64,000 nucleotides of DNA from the NCBI GenBank assembly GCA_963726375.1, contig CAVSCE010000008.1, positions 62,001 through 126,000 on the forward strand, in the 5' to 3' direction. This document shows, piece by piece, positions 57,438-64,000 of this stretch. Made by a program: the position numbers and the translations under genes. The notes below the pieces were generated by a model, which saw nothing but the letters and a program-made list of their open reading frames with translations, made no database searches and was not told where the DNA came from. This stretch comes from UTCFX2 sp963726375. Its GTDB lineage: Bacteria; Chloroflexota; Anaerolineae; Anaerolineales; UBA4823. The stretch's first letter is position 1. The number at the start of each line of letters is the position of its first letter.

Positions 57438-57716
57438 GCAGCACCTTGGCCGGGCATCCGCCTGCCATTTTTGCTGCTGCAGAAAAGCTCCTGCCCGGCT
57501 GTCAGTACCATCCGCCCCAAATCCTGCCCTGCCCCTAAATCCGAATTCTCGATTTTCCGGTTTCGATTTTGCGGTTTTTCGATTTTCCGAACCTCCCTCT
57601 CCCTCCCACACCAGCCGCCGCAGCCACATCCCGCCTCGCTTCCGCTGCACAGCCTTATTATCCTCCTCTTCTCAACCTTTAACCTTTCAACAGCCCATCA
57701 GCCCATCCAAAAAGCC
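57438..57716. other. Non-coding stretch with T-rich short tandem repeats
   Basis: No gene is supported here. Around 57545-57592 the motif CGATTTTCCG or CGGTTTTTCG repeats several times. A C-rich part (CCTCCCTCTCCCTCCC) follows at about 57592-57607. Confidence 0.5.
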
Positions 57717-57745
57717 TTGCATAAATCGAACATATGTGCTACAAT
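57717..57745 (+). promoter_or_regulatory. Orphan promoter with an SOS-box-like sequence in the spacer
   Basis: TTGCAT (57717-57722), 17 bases, TACAAT (57740-57745). The spacer contains CGAACATATGTGCT, one mismatch from the CGAACRNRYGTTY Gram-positive LexA box. No plus-strand gene follows; an imperfect hairpin (57775-57809) and the repeat at 57839 come next. Confidence 0.4.
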
Positions 57746-57838
57746 AGCCTCAGGACCATACCACCCGAAAACACGAATTGAACCGATTTGAATTATTCGA
57801 TTCAATTCTAATGATCCAATCTTAATCCCACATCCTGC

Positions 57839-57877
57839 CTCCCCCTCTCCCTTTGGGAGAGGGTCGGGGTGAGGGAC
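57839..57877. repeat. Dispersed palindromic repeat, intergenic copy
   Basis: CTCTCCCTTTGGGAGAGGG with a following GGGGTGAGGG. It closely resembles the copy inside the IleRS-like gene (11628-11672). It ends next to the stop of the M20 peptidase gene. Confidence 0.75.
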
Positions 57878-57878
57878 A

Positions 57879-59000
57879 CTACCTCAGTTCCTCGAACACC
57901 CCGTCTACGATATCCACCAGCTGCCCCAGCCCCTGCCCCACCGGCTGCGTGTGCACGTACTCGTTGCTCGTGTGCGCCCCAAAACCGGTCGAGATCCCCA
58001 CCGTCACCGCCGGCAGCCCGCGGCTCAGCGGAACGTTCGCGTCCGTCGAGCCGATCGTCAGGTTCGGCTGGATACCCTGGCGCTGCAGCGCCCGCTTCGC
58101 AATCCGCACCAGCGGGTGGCTCGCCGCCAGCTTCCCTGCCGGCCGCTGCCCGATCAGTTCCTGCGCCACCTTGACCCCCGGCCCCTCAGCCTCCTTCACG
58201 ATTTGCTCCACCTGCCGCACCAGCCCTGCCAGCGCGCTCGCCCCCTCCGACCGCAGGTCCAGCTCCAGGTGCGCATCCGGCGCGATCGTGTTCACGCTCG
58301 TCCCACCCGAGATCACCCCCACGTTCAGCGAAGAGCGCGGCTTCGACGGCACCGGCACCTCGGTCAGCGCCTGGATCAGCTTCGCCAGCTCGTGGATCGC
58401 CGAAGGCCGCCCGTAGTCCACCCACGAATGCCCGCCCAGCGTCCGGACCATGATCCGGTAGCGCTGCACCCCCAGGGCGCGGTGGTAGATCTGCCCCAGC
58501 GCCATCCCCTCCAGGATCAGGTAAGCCAGCGGCTCCTCGCCGAACCGGTCGACCACCGCCCGCATCCCGCGCAGGTCCCCCAGCCCCTCCTCGCCCACGT
58601 TGGCCACAAGCCACACGTCCCCCGCCAGCTCAGGGCGGCCGCCGGCGCGCAAGCGCAGCGCCCACAGCAGCCCAAACAGCCCCGCCAGCCCCAGCGAGTT
58701 GTCGCCGATCCCAGGGCCGAAGATCTTGTCCGACTCCCGCCGCACCTGCAGATCGGTGTCGAACGGGAAGACCGTATCCAGGTGGGCCGAGACTACCAGC
58801 GGGGACCTCTCGTCCAGCCCAGGCAGGCAGCCGTAGACGTTCCCGGTTTCATCGATCGAGACGTGCTGCAGCCCTTCCACCTGGAAGCGCTCCCGCACGA
58901 AAGCAGCCCGCTGCTCTTCGCCGAACGGCGGCGCCGGGATCTGCTGCAGGTTGACGGCCAGGTCGAGCACACGGGCAGTTAACGAACCATCGATTTGCAT
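57879..59000 (-). CDS. M20-family metallopeptidase
   Basis: A 373-residue dizinc hydrolase of the ArgE/DapE/CPG2 group. Zinc and catalytic residues appear in SAHLDTVFPF, GPGIGDNSLGLAGL, NVGEEGLGDLRG (catalytic and metal Glu), LILEGMAL and GFGAHTSNEYVHT. The dimerisation domain starts near RYRIMVRTLGGHSWVD. It is a cytosolic peptidase or amidohydrolase; the substrate is not clear. Despite very high GC it is intact, unlike many neighbours. It lies four bases after the PfkB-family gene and is co-transcribed with it. Confidence 0.87.
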   Translation of the reverse strand: MQIDGSLTARVLDLAVNLQQIPAPPFGEEQRAAFVRERFQVEGLQHVSIDETGNVYGCLPGLDERSPLVVSAHLDTVFPFDTDLQVRRESDKIFGPGIGDNSLGLAGLFGLLWALRLRAGGRPELAGDVWLVANVGEEGLGDLRGMRAVVDRFGEEPLAYLILEGMALGQIYHRALGVQRYRIMVRTLGGHSWVDYGRPSAIHELAKLIQALTEVPVPSKPRSSLNVGVISGGTSVNTIAPDAHLELDLRSEGASALAGLVRQVEQIVKEAEGPGVKVAQELIGQRPAGKLAASHPLVRIAKRALQRQGIQPNLTIGSTDANVPLSRGLPAVTVGISTGFGAHTSNEYVHTQPVGQGLGQLVDIVDGVFEELR

Positions 59001-59004
59001 CTTC

Positions 59005-60029
59005 TCACACCTTTCTGACAGATTGCCGCAGCGAATCCAGCCGCGCCAGGTGAAGCCCGGGTAGGGCGTCCAAAGCGAAGGTCGCCAGGTTGCCTTCTAC
59101 GACCATCGAAGCGGCGATGTTGCCGTACAGCACGGCCTCCACCGGGTCATACGTCCGCCGGTATCCGGCCAGGAACCCCCCGCAGAAGCTGTCCCCCGCG
59201 CCGATCGGGTTCGTAAAGCGCGCCGGGTAAGGAGGCACCTCCCAGCGGCTGTGGGATGCCGCTTCGTAAACCAGCTGGCCCCTTTCCCCGCATTTCAGCA
59301 CGATGATCTCACACCCGTAGGAAGCTAGCGCCTCCGCCATCTCCCACAGATTGCTCGAGCGGTTCTGGAAAAGGAGGCGCACCTCCTCTTCCGACGGCAT
59401 AAAAGCGGTCAGCCCGGTGAGCAGCGCGGGGATATCGCCCCAATAGGCTGGGATCATGTACCCCGGTGAAGGATCGAGCGTGATTGTGGTGTACTGCTCC
59501 TGGCGCAGCAGCGCCGGAAGCAGGCTGTGGGTCATATAGTCCAGTGGACAAAGGTGTGCCGCCTGGGCGCCCTGGTAAGCTTCCGGGATATCCACCTGGC
59601 GAAGGGAGGTCGCCGACATCCGCGTCCGGCTGTCGATCCCCCCGGGAGCCGGCGGGTGATATCCAAGCAGGGCCTTTGGGAATGCCAACCCGGCATGGGC
59701 GAAATGCGCCACCGGATCATCGTAAGCCCGGGTATATCGGTCGATGATCGCCGTGAAATTGCGCAGATCCACCGCCTCCGGCAGGATCCGTACCCCGCGC
59801 CCATCCAGACCGCAGCGCTCAAACTCACCCAGCCACTCCTGCGGAAAGTCCTCCCCCACCCGAGCGACAATCCCGGGCGGCGGCTGCGGCTCCCAGATCG
59901 CCATCCCGACCGCCGCATACAAAGCGCTGCCCCCCGGGATGTCCAGAAGTGGCTCTCCGGAGGGCAGCAGCACATAGTCGCGCGCGTCAGCCGGCCAAAC
60001 ACCAGGTTTCGAGGCGTCGAACGCTTCAT
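59005..60029 (-). CDS. PfkB-family carbohydrate kinase (one N-terminal frameshift)
   Basis: About 340 residues, ribokinase-like. DIPGGSALYAAVGMAIW is the N-terminal substrate block and NPIGAGDSFCGGFLAGY the second PfkB signature with the catalytic Asp and anion hole. The N-terminus is in another frame: MKRSTPRNLVFGRLTR from the ATG at 60029, then DYVLLPSGE after a shift near 59985. The substrate sugar or nucleoside is unknown. It precedes the M20 gene in one operon. Confidence 0.82.
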
Positions 60030-60187
60030 GCGGACTTATCCCATTAATGGATGGCTTCGGATCTTCACGAGCGGAAAGCCCTGATTTTAAGCAGAGGATC
60101 GATCCAAACGCTCGCCTTCCGAAGCCTCCTCACCCCATCCTCCACCGATAAAATGGGTGTTCAGGATTCCCGTCAGAGACCCGCCGG

Positions 60188-60403
60188 CTAAAGGTTGGCG
60201 ATGCTGCGCAGCAGACCAAAGATCAGCACCCCAAGCTTCACGCCTTCCCCCGCCGAAATGTTGAGCTTGTCGCCTTCAGCGCGCCGCTGGGCCAGCAGAT
60301 AAGCCCCCAAAACCCCTACGCCCGCGCCCAGGGCGCCTCCAATGATCAGCGCCTTGGGCATCCATGTGTCAGTCGTCGTGATCTCGCTTCGATGTTCGCT
60401 CAT
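60188..60403 (-). CDS. Small single-span membrane protein, 71 aa
   Basis: A 71-residue protein with one Gly/Ala-rich helix, ALIIGGALGAGVGVLGAYLL, near residues 18-37, that looks like a glycine zipper, and a C-terminal hydrophobic segment LGVLIFGLLRSIANL. A GAGAGGA site precedes the ATG at 60403. Same direction as and just after the next upstream membrane gene. Function unknown. Confidence 0.6.
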   Translation of the reverse strand: MSEHRSEITTTDTWMPKALIIGGALGAGVGVLGAYLLAQRRAEGDKLNISAGEGVKLGVLIFGLLRSIANL

Positions 60404-60485
60404 ACTCGTTTTCCTCTCCAACCTTGACCGGCCCGCCGCCTCGCTCCTTTCGCCAGGAACCCGGGAAGGTCATCCCCGCTCCGGG

Positions 60486-60917
60486 TCATTTCCTGCTCAC
60501 CTGGCGTTTAAAGGATTTCAGCGAGGCCGAGAACCCCTTAACCCGCACCACCGGCTCGACCAGTCGGTCGCCAGTGGTGCGTACAGAGCCGCTCAGCCGG
60601 ATAAGGAAGCAGTGCAGCCGGTAAGCCGCACCCGGCAGAACCAGGATGATCTTGATGGTCGCATAGACGCTTGCCGCCAGCAGCGCCAGCGTGATCAGAC
60701 CGAAGAGCATCATCGGGATGATCAGCCAGATCAGCGAGATATCCGCCCAGCGGCTCGTCTCGATCATCCCCATCTGCGTCGCCATGAGAGCGAAGACCAG
60801 CAGGATCAGCCCCCCGATCAGGACGGGCACGGTGATCTGCCAGAACACCTCACGGCGGTGCTGTCGGTGTGTGAGCGGGTTCCGCTGGTTGTTTTTTACG
60901 ATCGCGTTCTGATCCAT
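60486..60917 (-). CDS. Two-helix membrane protein, 143 aa
   Basis: Two strong hydrophobic helices, ITVPVLIGGLILLVFALMA near residue 28 and LIWLIIPMMLFGLITLALLAASVY near residue 64, then a basic amphipathic C-terminus. The start is taken at MDQNAIVK (60917), where the sequence becomes conserved-looking; the ribosome binding site is weak. It lies between hpt and the small glycine-rich membrane gene, all leftward. No function is recognised. Confidence 0.55.
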   Translation of the reverse strand: MDQNAIVKNNQRNPLTHRQHRREVFWQITVPVLIGGLILLVFALMATQMGMIETSRWADISLIWLIIPMMLFGLITLALLAASVYATIKIILVLPGAAYRLHCFLIRLSGSVRTTGDRLVEPVVRVKGFSASLKSFKRQVSRK

Positions 60918-60956
60918 CAGCGCATATTTTAACATGGTTCGGATCGAAAAGGTGCC

Positions 60957-61499
60957 CTACTTGGAATAAGCCGACTTCTTCAGCTCCGCCACATACGAAA
61001 GGGTCCGGAATCGGTCGGCAAAATCCAGCCCGTACCCGACCACCCAAACATCGGGAATTTCAAATCCGAGGTAGTCGAGCGGGATATCTACCTGGGCGCG
61101 CTCCTTGCGCACAAGCGCACAGGTCTTCAGGGATGCCGGCGAGCGGCCTTGCAGCACGTGGTAGAGATATTTGAGCGTGTGTCCGGTATCGACGATGTCC
61201 TCGACGATCAGCACATGCTGGTTTTCGATCGGCTCGCGCAGGTCCATCAAGATTCGGACGGCGCCCGATTCCGTGCTCTTGCCGTAGCTCGAAAGTGCCA
61301 TGAAATCGACCACGTGCGGGATCGAGAGCGCCCGCGTCAGGTCGGCCATGAAGATAAAAGCTCCTTTGAGGATCCCCACTATATACAGCCGCTTCCCCCT
61401 GTAATCGTTCGAGATCTGGTCCGCCAGCTCCTCCACCCTTTTCTGGATCACTTCGGCGCTGATCAGAACGCGCTCGATATCGCGAGGTAAATCGCCCAT
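60957..61499 (-). CDS. hpt: Hypoxanthine phosphoribosyltransferase
   Basis: Converts hypoxanthine or guanine and PRPP to IMP or GMP in purine salvage. The PRPP motif is VLIVEDIVDTGHTL near residue 95, LKGAFIFMADL holds the first binding loop, and DVWVVGYGLDFADRFR is the C-terminal base-binding block. The start was placed at the ATG at 61499 with an AAGGAG site; the longer form from 61520 would translate part of a dispersed repeat. Length 180 is normal. It fits with pnp in the same pathway. Confidence 0.92.
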   Translation of the reverse strand: MGDLPRDIERVLISAEVIQKRVEELADQISNDYRGKRLYIVGILKGAFIFMADLTRALSIPHVVDFMALSSYGKSTESGAVRILMDLREPIENQHVLIVEDIVDTGHTLKYLYHVLQGRSPASLKTCALVRKERAQVDIPLDYLGFEIPDVWVVGYGLDFADRFRTLSYVAELKKSAYSK

Positions 61500-61515
61500 T
61501 TTAGACTCCTTGTCT

Positions 61516-61546
61516 GTCATTGCGAGTGTTGTTTACGAAGCAATCT
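61516..61546. repeat. Dispersed repeat GTCRTTGCGAG...CGAAGCAATC, copy 2
   Basis: GTCATTGCGAG then TGTTGTTTA then CGAAGCAATCT, matching the copy at 31875-31907 in both flanking blocks but not in the centre. Confidence 0.65.
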
Positions 61547-61731
61547 TGATTCGTATGGATCACAATATTCAAGCAACTACGATTATAGTATCTGGGATTG
61601 GCGTTTTTCAGCGTTGGGATCAATTCTCTCAGCCGCTCCGAAACCTCCTCCCTTAAGCTATTCTACCCGAATTTGGTAAATCTACTCACTGCTCTATTGA
61701 CAAAACACCCCTTCAAACTGAAAATTAGACC

Positions 61732-63285
61732 ATGCTGGCCCGAGTGTTTTCCTGCGCTGTGATTGGATTGGAAGGCGTCGTCGTAGAGGTGGAAGTCGAT
61801 ACTGGCGACGGGTTGCCTGCGATCGTTATCGTCGGGCTGCCCGACGCGGCGGTGCAGGAGAGCCGCGAGCGGGTGCAGTCGGCGATCAAGAACGCCGGGT
61901 TATATTTCCCCCGCAAACGCCTCACGGTCAACCTGGCTCCGGCAGCAGTCCGCAAAGAAGGACCGGCTTACGATCTGCCGATTGCGCTGGGCGCCCTGAT
62001 TGCAAGCGGCCAGCTTTCTGACGACTGCGTTGCAGACTCGCTGGTGATCGGCGAGCTCTCGTTGGACGGCAGCGTCCGTCACGTTCGCGGCGTGCTCCCG
62101 ATGGCTGCGCTGGCGAGACAGCAAGGAATCCGGCGCATCTTCACCCCCCCATCCGACGCCCCCGAGGCTGCTCTGATCCCGGATCTGGAGGTCTACCCGG
62201 TCGTCTCGCTCGGTGCGTTGGTCGGGCATCTTTCAGGACGGTTTCCCATTCCTCCCCAGCCGACCATCCAGCCCGAAGACCTGCCCGTGCTGGTCCAGAC
62301 CGACTTCTCGGAGATCAAGGGACAGGAGCACGTGAAACGCGCCCTGGAAGTGGCTGCGGCGGGAGGCCACAACATGCTGATGGTCGGACCTCCAGGTGCC
62401 GGAAAAACGCTGCTTGCTCGCGCAATCCCAAGCATCCTGCCGCGCATGTCAATCGATGAAGCGCTCGATGTCACCCGGATTTATTCGGTCGCCGACCAGC
62501 TCCCGCCCGATGTCCCGCTGATCCGCAGCCGTCCCTTCCGCTCGCCGCACCATACGATCAGCCATGCCGGGCTGGTCGGAGGCGGAAACCTGCCGCACCC
62601 GGGCGAAATCTCGCTCGCCCACCGCGGCGTCCTCTTCCTGGACGAGCTGCCTGAGTTCGGGATGCGAGTCCTCGAAGTGCTCCGCCAGCCCATTGAAGAC
62701 AAGATCGTCACGATCAGCCGCGCCCAGGGCACGCTCACATTTCCTGCCAATTTCATGCTGATCGGCGCGATGAACCCCTGCCCATGCGGATATTACGGCG
62801 ATCCTATCAAGCCGTGCACCTGCTCCTCCAGCACAGTGACCAAGTACCAGAAGCGGATCTCCGGACCGCTGCTCGACCGGATCGACATCCACATCGAAGT
62901 CCCGCGGGTCGAATACGACAAACTCTCAGACCGCCGCCAGGGTGAGCCTTCGACCTCGATCCAGGCTCGTGTCGAAGCTGCCCGAGAGATCCAGCGCCGT
63001 CGATTTGCCCCGACTGATCCTGTCTCCACCCCTGCCGCGCCTCTACCAGTTACCTGCAACTCGGATATGCGTCCAGCCGAGGTCCGCCAGCACTGCTCCC
63101 TGGACGAAGCCGGCCGCAGCCTGCTAAAGACCGCCATGAGCCAGCTCAACCTCTCCGCCCGAGCTTACCACCGCGTCCTCAAGCTGGCCCGCACCATCGC
63201 CGACCTGGCAGGCGCGGAGCAGATCGCCCCCCAGCACCTGGCTGAGGCTCTCCAGTACCGGCCGCGGATGATGGACGGGGGGTGA
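61732..63285 (+). CDS. comM: ComM/YifB-type Mg-chelatase-like AAA ATPase
   Basis: A 517-residue helicase-type AAA+ protein involved in natural transformation in other bacteria. The N-terminal Lon-like domain starts MLARVFSCAVIGLEG and contains GLPDAAVQESRERV. Walker A is GPPGAGKTLLAR near residue 222, Walker B GVLFLDELPEF near residue 300, then a CPCGYYGDPIKPCTC cysteine cluster and the RISGPLLDRIDIHIEV sensor region. TTGACA at 61697-61702 may be its -35. ComEA in the window fits a DNA-uptake role. Confidence 0.9.
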   Translation: MLARVFSCAVIGLEGVVVEVEVDTGDGLPAIVIVGLPDAAVQESRERVQSAIKNAGLYFPRKRLTVNLAPAAVRKEGPAYDLPIALGALIASGQLSDDCVADSLVIGELSLDGSVRHVRGVLPMAALARQQGIRRIFTPPSDAPEAALIPDLEVYPVVSLGALVGHLSGRFPIPPQPTIQPEDLPVLVQTDFSEIKGQEHVKRALEVAAAGGHNMLMVGPPGAGKTLLARAIPSILPRMSIDEALDVTRIYSVADQLPPDVPLIRSRPFRSPHHTISHAGLVGGGNLPHPGEISLAHRGVLFLDELPEFGMRVLEVLRQPIEDKIVTISRAQGTLTFPANFMLIGAMNPCPCGYYGDPIKPCTCSSSTVTKYQKRISGPLLDRIDIHIEVPRVEYDKLSDRRQGEPSTSIQARVEAAREIQRRRFAPTDPVSTPAAPLPVTCNSDMRPAEVRQHCSLDEAGRSLLKTAMSQLNLSARAYHRVLKLARTIADLAGAEQIAPQHLAEALQYRPRMMDGG

Positions 63286-63385
63286 TTAATCTCTGCAAAA
63301 GGCATTCCTCCAAAATTTCCTATCCCGAATTTATCAGAGTTTTACAGTAATTTCCCGGAGAATTGCTAAGATATAGCTACCCGGT

Positions 63386-63403
63386 ACTCGCTGAGAGGCG
63401 AGT
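63386..63403 (+). other. Short hairpin upstream of the Tyr/Asn-rich gene
   Basis: ACTCGC (63386-63391) pairs with GCGAGT (63398-63403), loop TGAGAG, about 45 bases before the start. It lies in the likely 5' leader. No T-tract follows. Confidence 0.4.
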
Positions 63404-63446
63404 GATAATAGTTCCAGTTCAAATGATCAATAATAGGAGGATTTTT

Positions 63447-63854
63447 ATGAAATCAATGTTTCGAGTGATCTTCGCACTGGCACTTGCGCTGTCGCTTACT
63501 TTCGGAGCATTCTCTGGAGTTGGAACGGCGTCTGCTGCCAGCAGCCAGCCTGCCGCCGCAGATGGCATTAACCCAATAGGCTCAAAGCCAACGGAGTTGG
63601 GCTACTGCTATCCGAGCGGATACAACCGGCAGGGCTGGAGATGTGGCTGGCGGTTAGCCATGGCCCCGTACAACCTGGGGAGTTATAACTATTATTACAA
63701 TAATGGCTACTACTACCCCTACAACTACGGCTACTATCCCTATAACAACTACAACAACGGGAACGTAGACTATGGCGGCCAGCCTCGCTATAATCCGTAC
63801 TATTACGGATACGGCTACAATTATAACTACCAGTATGGCTGTTACTGCCGTTGA
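63447..63854 (+). CDS. Secreted Tyr/Asn/Gly-rich low-complexity protein
   Basis: A 135-residue protein. Residues 1-30 form a signal peptide (FRVIFALALALSLTFGAF, cleaved after ASAA). After a short linker with Cys residues (YCYPSGYN, WRCGW), about 60 residues consist largely of Tyr, Asn and Gly with Pro, as in YNYYYNNGYYYPYNYG, and the end is YQYGCYCR. A GGAGG site precedes the ATG. Composition suggests a surface or matrix structural protein; no family is recognised. Confidence 0.72.
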   Translation: MKSMFRVIFALALALSLTFGAFSGVGTASAASSQPAAADGINPIGSKPTELGYCYPSGYNRQGWRCGWRLAMAPYNLGSYNYYYNNGYYYPYNYGYYPYNNYNNGNVDYGGQPRYNPYYYGYGYNYNYQYGCYCR

Positions 63855-64000
63855 CAATTTCCTTGATCATGTTGCGGAGCTGGCCAGCTAAGGCATCGTC
63901 CAGACCTGGCTGGCTCCACAATCGCATTGGAGATTGAGAATATCGAAGTCAATACAGAAACCATCATCTTTCGAAGCGCGGTAAGATAGGCTGGAGAGCG
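63855..64000. other. Window end, no supported gene
   Basis: No start with a ribosome binding site and no family motif is visible. A TTGACA lies at 63852-63857. The minus strand is open for a stretch but reads through the Tyr-rich gene and is not convincing. Confidence 0.4.

Noticed and set aside
57951..58982. 343-residue plus-strand ORF opposite the M20 peptidase
   Set aside because: Arg/His/Pro-rich antisense shadow of a clear metallopeptidase.

Overview
The window is a high-GC bacterial chromosome segment, most likely from a member of the Chloroflexota (class Anaerolineae or a relative). This is an inference. It rests on secreted proteins ending in a hydrophobic-basic FLPVVMR-type tail, a CSLREA-type beta-helix protein, 7TM-GAF signalling proteins, two divergent IleRS types, MiaB/RimO of a GC-rich Gram-positive-like style, and many dispersed palindromic repeats. 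No rRNA, tRNA, CRISPR array, plasmid or phage module was seen.

Layout. 0-4.3 kb: end of coaX, a methyltransferase, tsaC, polyphosphate glucokinase, HAD phosphatase, RidA and a small membrane protein. 4.5-12.7 kb: an Ile-specific T-box leader carrying an AT-rich inverted repeat, ileS, a DksA-finger/SpoIIE phosphatase fusion, and a second IleRS-like gene that has lost both catalytic signatures. 12.7-19.3 kb: ECF sigma/anti-sigma pair, ABC exporter, typA, tatD. 19.4-31.7 kb: CSLREA beta-helix protein, small membrane proteins, lspA-rluD-ltaE, pnp, GNAT, a 7TM-GAF regulator coupled to an S1 protein, comEA, pspC. 31.9-36.8 kb: corrinoid protein, a 900-residue secreted repeat protein, an anchored C39-like/TPR protein. 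37-52.6 kb: miaB, recO, rplI, rodZ, rimO, a bisphosphate nucleotidase, a membrane glycosyltransferase, two histidine kinases around an OmpR-type regulator, an ADP-forming acyl-CoA synthetase and a B3/B4-domain protein. 52.6-57.1 kb: a minus-strand four-gene operon. 57.2-64 kb: a RAYT transposase remnant, M20 peptidase, PfkB kinase, hpt, comM and a Tyr/Asn-rich secreted protein.

The best candidate for an undescribed system is the operon at 52602-56931. It encodes a Zn-dependent phospholipase C-like protein, a CARDB-like beta-sandwich protein, a 143-residue putative RiPP precursor and an MvdC/MvdD-type ATP-grasp ligase. The precursor carries PFGVRFEE, close to the microviridin leader motif PFFARFLE, followed by a Thr/Asp-rich tail, and its stop overlaps the ligase start. 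This looks like a graspetide-type (side-chain ester or amide) pathway. A structured leader with an intrinsic terminator precedes it.

About 21 conserved genes are broken by frameshifts, densest at 41-52 kb. Nearly all are one-base length changes in short runs, and the protein resumes in another frame with family-typical total length. They are best read as consensus indels and are annotated here as single genes. Dispersed palindromes are frequent; two sit in frame at the same linker of both IleRS genes, and a RAYT remnant lies beside a third copy.
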